Assembly: GCA_035362115.1 (NCBI GenBank)
Contig: DAOSDD010000099.1
Coordinates: forward strand, 1 to 14,658
DNA: 14,658 bases
Reading direction: 5' to 3'
DNA from: DUMC01 sp035362115
GTDB lineage: Bacteria; Bacillota; Clostridia; Acetivibrionales; DUMC01
The notes under the pieces were generated by a model. It did no database searches. It worked only from the letters and a program-made list of their open reading frames with translations, and was not told where the DNA came from. A program made the translations under genes and the position numbers. This document shows positions 1 through 6,537 of this stretch, piece after piece; the first letter of the stretch is position 1, and each line of letters opens with the position of its first letter.

Positions 1-93
1 CTGAAGTGAATATTATACATGGAAATCGTTTCTTGCCATATTTTTCTTCAAATATGAAAAATGCACCCAAATGCACCTTGCACCTTATAAAGA

Positions 94-123
94 TTGTTAA
101 ATTTCTGTTTAATGATGTATAAT
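94..123 (+). promoter_or_regulatory. Putative sigma-A promoter for the ECF S-component gene
   Basis: TTGTTA at 94-99 and TATAAT at 118-123 are separated by 18 bp, and a TG directly precedes the -10. The ATG of the downstream gene is 53 bp further on. Three copies of TGCACC (62-67, 72-77, 79-84) lie just upstream of the -35. No riboswitch-like structure is evident in the leader. Confidence 0.5.
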
Positions 124-176
124 GTGTGATATATAATATAAAGTTAAATTATTGATGGAAATTTAGAGGTGATACT

Positions 177-701
177 ATGAGAAGACCTAAAGTACAATTT
201 ATAACAAGAACAGCAATTTTGCTGGCATTAACTATTATGTTCCAAATGATGGGGCGTTTCCTGGGACCTAATAACAATTTTATTGTGGGCCCTCTTGTTA
301 ATGCTGCCTTACTTATTGCAACTGCTGCAACCGGGCTGTGGGGGGCGACAACAATATCAGTTATAGCACCTTTTGTTTCAGCTTTAACAAATAAAGCTCC
401 GATTGCTCCGATACTTTTACCATTTACTCCTTTTATAGCTATTGGTAATTTTATATTGGTACTATTCTTTTACCTGTTTATGAAAAAGAACAAGATTGCA
501 GGCATAATAACAGGATCAGTTCTAAAGTTTTCATTCCTGTATGCATCAATCAGTGTTTTCTTAAAAGTTATGAAAGTTCCTGAAGGGCCATCAAAAGTAC
601 TGAATTCACTTTTCAGCTGGCCGCAGCTGGTAACAGCTTTGGCAGGGGGAGTAATTGCATTGGTAGTAATAAAGGCCCTTGGGAAGAATATAGAGATGTA
701 G
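177..701 (+). CDS. ECF transporter S component-like membrane protein
   Basis: This 174-residue protein is almost entirely hydrophobic, with about five or six membrane helices (roughly residues 10-30, 36-55, 56-75, 80-102, 107-128 and 148-167) and a basic N-terminus (MRRPK). Size and pattern match the substrate-binding S subunits of energy-coupling factor vitamin/metal transporters, which work with a shared EcfT and the EcfA ATPases. No EcfA or EcfT gene is nearby, so it would be a group II (unlinked) S component. The substrate cannot be told from sequence. The start is supported by GAGGTG at 166-171, five bases before the ATG. Its 3' end overlaps the convergent deacetylase gene by 89 bp; because the overlapped part encodes a well-formed membrane helix (about 148-167), this frame looks like the original one. 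It could instead be another small integral membrane protein. Confidence 0.6.
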   Translation: MRRPKVQFITRTAILLALTIMFQMMGRFLGPNNNFIVGPLVNAALLIATAATGLWGATTISVIAPFVSALTNKAPIAPILLPFTPFIAIGNFILVLFFYLFMKKNKIAGIITGSVLKFSFLYASISVFLKVMKVPEGPSKVLNSLFSWPQLVTALAGGVIALVVIKALGKNIEM

Positions 702-2127
702 AACCTCTGTCCCATTTCACCAGCCTCCATGCCGTACGATCTATACCATTGGAGGCTGATGAAGTACTTGCACCAATTAATATGGAATCAAAATCAGGAA
801 TACCACTGTAAGGTATTTTGATATGCAGCATTTCGCTATCAGGCATTAGCCTCAGGCCATCAATTGATGCTATATTTTCTGAAGTATCTGTCTGCAGATC
901 AATAGTCTTAAGATAATTAACCGTCATATTTATTCTGAATGTCTTTCCATCACTGGAGAAGAAATACATATCGATATAGTAATTAATATTCCTGCGGGCA
1001 CTTTCAACTGTATCCAAAAATAAATGCATATTAGAACTATCAGTACTTAAATATACATTCTTTATATCTGCTGATTTGCTTGCATTTTGTTTTATTTTAT
1101 CGCTGACAGGATCCTCTAATAACAATATTTTCGGACCGTCCCTCATACTAAAATCATACTCCAAATCAGGATATATGCCAAAAAGCTCATTTTGTCTTAT
1201 AAACGCTTTTAAAAACGGGCTGTTTACATTCATTTGAGACTTGTATTCAGAAAGCATATCTGCTTTTTGTTTTTGCTCAATATCAGACATAGGTGAGGAT
1301 ACCCACTTTGTACCAATATCAACCAGTTTCTTTGGCGGTACTAAAAATAATTTACTAAACTGTCCAAAAGGGGATGGCCATTTACCCCTATGAACCAAAT
1401 ATAGATATTGATCAGGCGTCATATTGTTTTTTGCCAATACATACCTCACCAGGCAATATGCAGCAAAGTGGTCCGGATGACGGTCATTAGGGTGGGGAAA
1501 GGCAATAATGGAAGGATTATATGTCATTACAATACTTTCCAGGTCATCAGCTATGCTTTTTCCACAATATGGAGCATCGCTTTTGTATGAGTTGCTATAG
1601 GGTGAATGGCTGCACTTGGTAAACCGGCTTACATATAGGTTGTTTTCATCCCAGTTTTCACCCCACATATGGTATAGGCCACCATCAGGATATCCCAGGT
1701 AAATAATGTTTTCTCTATCAACACCTGCTCTTTTCATGGCTCTCTCTGTTTCGTCCTGCCGCAAATATGCGGAACTTATATAATTTTTTGCGTTCGGCTT
1801 GACAGTCAGGTAATTTAATGCTACAGCACTTGTATGTCCATCTCCATTTGTCAAAAGGACAACTTTTACCGTACCCCCTGATTCTATAGTTTTTGAAATC
1901 AAGTTTCCACATCCAAGTGTTTCATCATCGCAATGAGGAGCAACCACAAGCAGCCTTGTTCCTTCAACTGGTGACACAAGCTCATCCATTTGAAGCTTTG
2001 TAAATAAATTAACAATAAAGTCTCTACCAAATACTCCTGTTACCAATATTATGATAGCTAAACCGAGAAAGATATATTTTAACTTATTAGCAATTTTTTT
2101 CTTATTGATAGATTGCCTTTTATCCAC
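613..2127 (-). CDS. Membrane-anchored PIG-L/LmbE family deacetylase
   Basis: This 504-residue protein probably hydrolyses an N-acetyl group from an amino sugar or related substrate with a catalytic metal, as LmbE/PIG-L enzymes do. A basic N-terminus and one hydrophobic helix (about 18-33) suggest a signal anchor with the enzyme outside the cell. The family's metal motifs are visible: P64-H-C-D-D-E69 (usually PHPDDE) and H212-P-N-D-R-H-P-D-H220. A C-terminal region of about 250 residues after the catalytic domain is unrecognised and may bind glycans or the wall. The start is GTG with GAGGT about 13 bases upstream, which is rather far. The last 29 or so residues are low-complexity (Leu/Pro) and lie antisense to the ECF gene, so the original stop may have been lost. 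No partner gene reveals the substrate. Confidence 0.75.
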   Translation of the reverse strand: MDKRQSINKKKIANKLKYIFLGLAIIILVTGVFGRDFIVNLFTKLQMDELVSPVEGTRLLVVAPHCDDETLGCGNLISKTIESGGTVKVVLLTNGDGHTSAVALNYLTVKPNAKNYISSAYLRQDETERAMKRAGVDRENIIYLGYPDGGLYHMWGENWDENNLYVSRFTKCSHSPYSNSYKSDAPYCGKSIADDLESIVMTYNPSIIAFPHPNDRHPDHFAAYCLVRYVLAKNNMTPDQYLYLVHRGKWPSPFGQFSKLFLVPPKKLVDIGTKWVSSPMSDIEQKQKADMLSEYKSQMNVNSPFLKAFIRQNELFGIYPDLEYDFSMRDGPKILLLEDPVSDKIKQNASKSADIKNVYLSTDSSNMHLFLDTVESARRNINYYIDMYFFSSDGKTFRINMTVNYLKTIDLQTDTSENIASIDGLRLMPDSEMLHIKIPYSGIPDFDSILIGASTSSASNGIDRTAWRLVKWDRGSTSLYSSQGPLLLPMQLLPLPKLLPAAAS

Positions 2128-2191
2128 TTTAATTTTATCAACCTCATATCTTTTTATTTTAGTATTTAGATTTAGTCTATATTTTTAATAA

Positions 2192-2240
2192 ATATTACAG
2201 TTTTCTTAGAAGATATTACAGTTATAAAAATATTACAGTT
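2192..2240. repeat. Three direct copies of ATATTACAGTT
   Basis: The 11-mer ATATTACAGTT occurs at 2192-2202, 2213-2223 and 2230-2240, spaced 21 and 17 bp. The last copy covers the stop codon of the acetyltransferase gene (2233-2235). The cluster lies between that gene and the deacetylase start on the same strand. It may be a local duplication of the gene end or a binding-site cluster. Confidence 0.6.
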
Positions 2241-2895
2241 TTTTAACAAATATTATTGTTTTGTAATCTTCTACATTTCCCCATAGCGTATCGGAAAATT
2301 CAAGCAGTTTAGTATATCCATTTTTTATATAGAACTTGATAGCACTGCAGTTTTTATTGGAAGTTTTAAGATGAATTCCTTTTTCCTGTATGCCGGGGTT
2401 GTTTTTTATATGATTTTCAAAAGTGGCCAGCAGTGATGTACCTATAGACCTGCCCTGGTATTCAGGCAACATATTTATATGTAAATGAGCAGGATATTCA
2501 TTATATAAGTTTTTTGGCATATATTTATATGTTTTATTTTTAAGCATATTTCTTATACTTTTTAATATAGAAGGATACATGCAAAAAGTATATAATAATC
2601 TTAACCCGATTCTCCAGGACATTTTCATCATGAACATTATTATTTGCCTTTTAGTATTCATAGTACCTATAATATACCCAACAACCATATTATCATGTTC
2701 ACTATCTACTGCAACAAAGCAATGCTCTTTTTCATAAAGAAGATAATAAGCACAAAAGAAATAGCCGAAAAGTTTTCTGTCGCCGAACTCTCCGGTACCT
2801 TCCAAATCTTTTCCCATATAGCCTGTTTTATGGCATATATTTAATACCTGTTCCAAGTCGGTATCATTATATTTTCTAATAAGTATTTCCGGCAT
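2233..2895 (-). CDS. GNAT family N-acetyltransferase
   Basis: This 220-residue protein probably transfers an acetyl group from acetyl-CoA to an amine; the acceptor is unknown. The acetyl-CoA pyrophosphate-binding motif is seen at residues 143-155 (LPEYQGRSIGTSL, of the Q-x-x-G-x-G/A type), followed by the usual late GNAT block 'NKNCSAIKFYIKNGY' (180-194), where family members have N-x-x-A-x-x-F/L-Y-x-x-x-G-F/Y. The N-terminal half (IRKYNDTDLEQVLNIC) is also typical of GNAT. A basic, hydrophobic insert at 85-125 is less usual. It is cytoplasmic. The start ATG is preceded by AAAGGAT. A promoter with a palindrome over its -35 lies upstream. It reads in the same direction as the deacetylase, 105 bp ahead of it, so co-transcription is possible. 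Confidence 0.85.
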   Translation of the reverse strand: MPEILIRKYNDTDLEQVLNICHKTGYMGKDLEGTGEFGDRKLFGYFFCAYYLLYEKEHCFVAVDSEHDNMVVGYIIGTMNTKRQIIMFMMKMSWRIGLRLLYTFCMYPSILKSIRNMLKNKTYKYMPKNLYNEYPAHLHINMLPEYQGRSIGTSLLATFENHIKNNPGIQEKGIHLKTSNKNCSAIKFYIKNGYTKLLEFSDTLWGNVEDYKTIIFVKKL

Positions 2896-2932
2896 ACCAT
2901 ATCCTTTTTCGCTTAACTATGTATTATGCTTT

Positions 2933-2967
2933 ATATTATTACTACTTTGTTATGCTGCCAATTGGCA
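2933..2967 (-). promoter_or_regulatory. Promoter with palindromic operator candidate, acetyltransferase gene
   Basis: Read on the minus strand, TTGGCA (2956-2961) and TAATAT (2933-2938) are 17 bp apart, with the gene start 38 bp downstream. The -35 forms half of a perfect 12 bp palindrome, TGCCAATTGGCA (2956-2967). A regulator binding there would block the -35 directly; that role is inference. Confidence 0.45.
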
Positions 2968-3035
2968 TGGTAGCATTAATGTATTATTAATTTTAACATA
3001 TTATCAAATAATAATGTATAAGTTTTTCAAAATAA

Positions 3036-3091
3036 GGAAGGACAGTCCCATAAAAAGAACTGTCCCCATCATAATAGTGGAGAACTGTCCC
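3036..3091. repeat. GGACAGT/ACTGTCC repeat cluster, REP-like
   Basis: GGACAGT (3040-3046) is inverted against ACTGTCC (3059-3065), making a 7 bp stem with a 12-base loop. AGAACTGTCCC occurs twice in direct orientation (3056-3066 and 3081-3091). From memory, GGGACAGTTCT-type repeats occur as dispersed extragenic elements in many bacteria, but the family cannot be confirmed here. It sits just past the stop of the minus-strand gene at 3103, so a stem-loop here could also help end that transcript. Confidence 0.5.
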
Positions 3092-3102
3092 TCATTTATT
3101 TC

Positions 3103-4071
3103 TCATTTAATTTTATTTTTTAACTCCGTAAATTTATTTTTAAACTTGGAATTTCTATCAAGAGCCATTCCTGTATCAATAGCAGTTAATGCATCTCTTT
3201 TTGTCCCTGCTTTTACCAGGGCATCGGCAAGATTACACCAGTTGCAAACTGTATATGGTTCCTTTCTGATTCTTTGAACAAAATAGGGGATTGCTTTTTC
3301 ATTATAGTAAGTGGTAATATTTTCAACAGGTTCCAGCCTTAGACCATTCCATCCCAGCACTTCAATATTGTAAGTACCGTCATTTTGCCTGGTCCAAACC
3401 CCAAGTTCTGCTTTTGATTGTGCAGCCCTGTTTTTTGATTCACGGAGTACGTCAAGCCTATCATAGTTCCGTGAAAAGAGTTCATTTGTTTTACCATTTT
3501 CCAGTGAATATCCATATACCTGTGAAGGTTTTCCTCTTGATGATAAACCTAATATGAGCTGCTTTTTACCTGCCCCTGTAAGATCAGCAACACTTCTATG
3601 ATCTAATATTTCATATTCATTATTCGTTATTTCTGCAGCCGTATACCAGCTATCATTTTGTTTTTTAAGAATAACAGTTCTTATTTCGTCATTAAGTTTG
3701 AATGAAGTAATCAACTCTTCAGATAAATCACCATCAATGTCCGACAGGTGAATTTCCCTGGTGTATGAAGGACTTTCAGGTAGTAAAAGTTTCGTGTTCT
3801 CAGGAACAAATTTTTTCGCGATTGTATAATAACTCTCTGTTTTCCGGTTTAGCTTGGAAGCGCTTTCTTTCAACTGTGAAAAGGACGATGTTAGAGTTTT
3901 GCTTAATGATTCCAGAGAGTTTGCAATAGCCATGGGTATAACCATATTTTTAGATGCTTGATTTTGTGTGCCTGATCCCGGTTCTCTTTGGGTATCTGGT
4001 TTATAATTGTTATATTTTGTTAATAATGCCCTCCCCGCAAGTGCAAGTCCGGCTAATTGTAATGGAAGCAT
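3103..4071 (-). CDS. Hypothetical protein with VCBS/FG-GAP-like motifs
   Basis: This 322-residue protein is not recognised as a named family. Residues 1-20 are hydrophobic but short (MLPLQLAGLALAGRALL), giving a weak signal or anchor. Residues 50-80 are Ser/Leu/Lys-rich and may be coiled. Residue D111 starts DIDGDLSEE, a calcium-loop-like DxDGDxxxE motif of FG-GAP/VCBS repeats; a second, weaker copy is 'VADLTGAGKKQLILG' (161-175), as in beta-propeller blades. The C-terminal 50 residues (NWCNLADALVKAGTKRDALTAIDTG) resemble a single TPR helix pair. The start is supported by AAAGGTG nine bases upstream. A TATAAT-like -10 lies at 4107-4112 (minus) without a clear -35. A sporulation or surface-associated role is possible but not shown. 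Confidence 0.65.
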   Translation of the reverse strand: MLPLQLAGLALAGRALLTKYNNYKPDTQREPGSGTQNQASKNMVIPMAIANSLESLSKTLTSSFSQLKESASKLNRKTESYYTIAKKFVPENTKLLLPESPSYTREIHLSDIDGDLSEELITSFKLNDEIRTVILKKQNDSWYTAAEITNNEYEILDHRSVADLTGAGKKQLILGLSSRGKPSQVYGYSLENGKTNELFSRNYDRLDVLRESKNRAAQSKAELGVWTRQNDGTYNIEVLGWNGLRLEPVENITTYYNEKAIPYFVQRIRKEPYTVCNWCNLADALVKAGTKRDALTAIDTGMALDRNSKFKNKFTELKNKIK

Positions 4072-4167
4072 AAGTTATATCACCTTTGCAGATATATTCA
4101 TATAGTATTATATGCAATGAAGATGAATATGGGACCATGTAAGGAAAGGACAATATAATTTATGGTT

Positions 4168-4218
4168 AAAAACATTCGAGTCACAGAATCTATGAATCAT
4201 ACACTGATTCTATGACCC
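4168..4218 (-). terminator. Intrinsic terminator of the URO-D-like gene
   Basis: GAGTCACAGAATC (4178-4190) pairs with GATTCTATGACCC (4206-4218) around a 15-base loop. In the minus-strand RNA all 13 positions pair, two as G-U. A run of five U (4168-4172) follows five bases after the stem. It begins seven bases after the stop codon of the gene ending at 4225. Confidence 0.7.
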
Positions 4219-4224
4219 GGGAAA

Positions 4225-5319
4225 TCAGCAGTTTGACTTATAAGACCCTAATTCCAGGCCTTTCTCAATAAAATACTTATATGTATCATAATCAACGGTA
4301 TTTGGAATTGAATGGTCGCTATGAAGGGCGTACCCATAATTCCCCATAGCTACAGGTATTTTAGATTCTAATTCTTTTTTTATTAGTTCTTTATCATTTG
4401 TGTATAGAACTCTTACATCAATACCACCCATAAAAGACAAAATATCCCCATATTCCCTATATAATTTAAGGAGATCCATACCGGCTTTTACTTCTATAAC
4501 CTGAAGGCAATCCATACCTGCTTCAATTAACCCCGGAACAAGAGATTCTACCATACCGCATGAATGAACAATTACAGGCAGATCATGTGCATGAGCGAAA
4601 TCAAAAGTTCTTTTATGACCCGGTTGTATAATTTCCTTATACATGGCAGGTGAGAAGAATGGTTTGCCTTTAAAACCCATATCTTCATAGTACCAGATTC
4701 CATCAGGGTATCCTTCTTCAGCAAATAGAATTTCCTGAAGGTCCATAGTCAGACGGCTGTATGTATCTACCATATCTATAATCCAATCCGGGTCAAGAGC
4801 CATTCCTATTAACATATACTCATGACCGCAAACAGGATGCATTAATTCAAATACATTTACACCCGACCATACAAAAAAACGATTTTTCTCTGCAGCATAT
4901 TTCTTCGCTTTTCTGTATGTTTCGAAATTTATACGCCTGCGTTCAGGCTTCAATAGCGGCTTTATATGTTCTTCCCAATCTACTCGCTCCTTTACAAGAA
5001 AATCCACATGCTCGGGAGTAGTATCATGAAGCTTGTGTCTGCGCAGGAGGGCACCATTACCATCTCTTACAAGTATAGTCTCTTCAGTTTCTTCTATAGT
5101 TTCCGGTTTAAAATCCAAATTGGCAGTCATATTAAATGCCCAACATTCATCCAGGTCAAAATCAAAATGATCGGCGAAGCCTTCGCTTTCTTTGATATAT
5201 CCGTCCGAAGTCCATTTTTTATAGGTATCACTCCAGAAATGTTCGTAAAGTCCTATATGGTCAACAGGTTTACGCTTTAGTATATTACTCATACGTTCAA
5301 TACCGGTAATAGCTTGCAT
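4225..5319 (-). CDS. Uroporphyrinogen decarboxylase-like (MtaA/CmuA-type) methyltransferase
   Basis: This 364-residue cytoplasmic protein belongs to the URO-D superfamily, whose members outside haem synthesis are mostly Zn-dependent methyltransferases moving methyl groups to or from corrinoid proteins. It has the expected TIM-barrel landmarks: Y211-E-D-M-G (210-215), H252-S-C254-G in a 'VIVHSCG' strand (the zinc-type H-x-C), 'LSFMGGID' (295-301) and 'SDHSIP' (334-339). A third cysteine at the usual later position is not seen; the only late Cys is the C-terminal residue 364. The longest frame opens at a TTG (5334), but GGAGGTG at 5326-5332 lies six bases before the ATG at 5319, so that ATG is the likely start. 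Divergent to it is a MetH-activation-like gene, supporting a corrinoid role. The methyl donor is unknown, and true haem synthesis is unlikely. Confidence 0.8.
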   Translation of the reverse strand: MQAITGIERMSNILKRKPVDHIGLYEHFWSDTYKKWTSDGYIKESEGFADHFDFDLDECWAFNMTANLDFKPETIEETEETILVRDGNGALLRRHKLHDTTPEHVDFLVKERVDWEEHIKPLLKPERRRINFETYRKAKKYAAEKNRFFVWSGVNVFELMHPVCGHEYMLIGMALDPDWIIDMVDTYSRLTMDLQEILFAEEGYPDGIWYYEDMGFKGKPFFSPAMYKEIIQPGHKRTFDFAHAHDLPVIVHSCGMVESLVPGLIEAGMDCLQVIEVKAGMDLLKLYREYGDILSFMGGIDVRVLYTNDKELIKKELESKIPVAMGNYGYALHSDHSIPNTVDYDTYKYFIEKGLELGSYKSNC

Positions 5320-5647
5320 ATGCTGCACCTCCAATGCTTATTCAGTGATATATTCAACATTTACATTTTGCAATTAACGAATTATATATAGCATATAGCA
5401 TCCGAACATTAAATTCAATTGAAAAAGGTAACATTTCTAAACTGCAAAATAAACTACAAAAAATCCATAATTTCTAATAGAAAAAGATGTAATAAGCCAT
5501 AAAATTTAAGTTGTATATATTTATTTGTAATGATAATGGATTTCTGCACAGGTTTGCATAATGAACAGATATGATATAATTAAATAATGAACAAGATATT
5601 TTTTAAGTGAACGGTGGATAAGACACTTTTTAAATGGGGGAGTAGAA
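5320..5647. other. 328 bp divergent intergenic region
   Basis: This AT-rich region separates the methyltransferase (-) from the reactivation-like gene (+). It holds the Shine-Dalgarno of the minus gene (GGAGGTG, 5326-5332), a plus-strand extended -10 (5572-5580) and an 8 bp inverted repeat, AAATCCAT (5461-5468) with ATGGATTT (5536-5543). I looked for a cobalamin riboswitch (B12-box GCCACTG-like core) and saw none, and found no convincing small ORF. Confidence 0.6.
5554..5580 (+). promoter_or_regulatory. Extended -10 promoter for the MetH-activation-like gene
   Basis: TGATATAAT at 5572-5580 is a perfect extended -10. TTGCAT at 5554-5559 is a possible -35 but with a short 15 bp spacer. The ATG is 68 bp downstream of the -10. 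Confidence 0.5.
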
Positions 5648-6325
5648 ATGGATTTTATGCTTCTGGATAATATAAAAGTTGAAATCAGCAATGAGGAATT
5701 ATTTAAATCACTAAAAATAGATATGGAGGACGATATTGCACCGGAAGTGCTTGGATTGTTTGAAGAAGCATGGAAAACAGCCAGACCTAAGGCAGTATAT
5801 GGGGCTGCTTATATAGAAGACCGCGGGAGAAACTGGGTAGTTATCAATGGTATCAGGTTTACAAGCAGGATATTGAGTGTAAATCTGAAAGATGCACATA
5901 GAGTGTTTCCTTATGTTGTTACATGCGGGAGGGAGCTATACGAATGGGCTATGTCTATTAATGGCCCTCTAGAGCGATATTGGGCGGACACTATATGTGA
6001 AATTTTCCTGCGCAAAGCGTTTAAAACGATGAGCGAGGATTTTATTAAAAAGTTCAATCCGGGCAAAACTGCAACTATGAATCCGGGATCACTGGAGGAC
6101 TGGCCTATAAGTGAACAAAAACCGTTGTTTTCGTTAATAGGTGACGATAATATCAAAACCGCAGGTATTGAGTTGACTGAAAGTTTTCTTATGATTCCTG
6201 TTAAATCCATGTCAGGTATCAAGTTCCTAACAGAGTATAAGTATGAAAATTGTATGTTATGTCCAAGGGAAAGATGTCCTGGAAGGAGGGCTGAATATGA
6301 TTCGCTGTTGAAAGAAAAACTATGA
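5648..6325 (+). CDS. Stand-alone vitamin B12-dependent methionine synthase activation domain-like protein
   Basis: This 225-residue protein resembles the C-terminal AdoMet-binding reactivation domain of cobalamin-dependent methionine synthase (MetH), which supports reductive methylation of oxidised cob(II)alamin. The block 'IELTESFLMIPVKSMSGIKF' (174-193) closely follows E. coli MetH 'KLTESFAMWPGASVSGWYF', and N145-P-G-S (145-148) takes the place of the MetH R-x-x-x-GYP loop. After it comes a Cys cluster, C202-M-L-C205 and C210 (CMLCPRERC), which MetH lacks and which could bind a metal or FeS cluster. Free-standing proteins of this type accompany corrinoid methyltransferases in anaerobes. GGGGGAG at 5636-5642 supports the start. 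It is divergent to a URO-D-type methyltransferase. Its stop codon touches the first stem of the downstream inverted-repeat cluster. Confidence 0.8.
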   Translation: MDFMLLDNIKVEISNEELFKSLKIDMEDDIAPEVLGLFEEAWKTARPKAVYGAAYIEDRGRNWVVINGIRFTSRILSVNLKDAHRVFPYVVTCGRELYEWAMSINGPLERYWADTICEIFLRKAFKTMSEDFIKKFNPGKTATMNPGSLEDWPISEQKPLFSLIGDDNIKTAGIELTESFLMIPVKSMSGIKFLTEYKYENCMLCPRERCPGRRAEYDSLLKEKL

Positions 6326-6362
6326 TATAATATCCTCATCCTCATAAATGAGGATATTATAT
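6325..6362. repeat. Perfect 15 bp inverted repeat
   Basis: ATATAATATCCTCAT (6325-6339) is perfectly inverted at 6348-6362 around an 8-base loop. It starts on the last base of the preceding stop codon. No T-run follows on either strand, so it is not a standard intrinsic terminator, although it may stabilise the mRNA 3' end. Confidence 0.85.
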
Positions 6363-6380
6363 GCCTCCGGCGGAATTTAT

Positions 6381-6422
6381 GTGCATGCGAATATTTTTGC
6401 TTCGCAAAAAACGCACATGCAC
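6381..6422. repeat. Nested hairpin with GTGCATGCG and TTTTTGC arms
   Basis: An inner stem, TTTTTGC (6394-6400) with GCAAAAA (6404-6410), has a TTC loop. An outer stem pairs GTGCATG (6381-6387) plus CG with CGCACATGCAC (6412-6422), leaving a two-base bulge. It is the middle of three consecutive foldback structures in the 200 bp gap before the nucleotidyltransferase cassette. Confidence 0.75.
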
Positions 6423-6423
6423 A

Positions 6424-6459
6424 ATTATATCATGAATTTGTTAAAATTCATGATATAAT
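6424..6459. repeat. Perfect 16 bp inverted repeat
   Basis: ATTATATCATGAATTT (6424-6439) is perfectly inverted at 6444-6459 around the four-base loop GTTA. Its right arm ends in ATGATATAAT, which also occurs at 6322-6331 over the upstream gene's end, so the two outer structures share a sequence and could pair alternatively. ATGATATAAT also contains an extended -10 (TGATATAAT, 6451-6459) that could serve as a promoter for the cassette starting at 6538. Confidence 0.85.
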
Positions 6460-6537
6460 GTACGTGTTATAATAAATTCAAAATATGTTAAATTTGATAA
6501 ATATAATGGTTTTATGTAACGTGATATGGTGAAATAT

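Noticed and set aside
5317..5334. TTG at 5334 as start of the URO-D-like gene
   Set aside because: The Shine-Dalgarno GGAGGTG lies downstream of it and is ideally placed for the ATG at 5319.
5320..5647. Cobalamin riboswitch upstream of the corrinoid-related genes
   Set aside because: No B12-box core or matching conserved helices were found on either strand.
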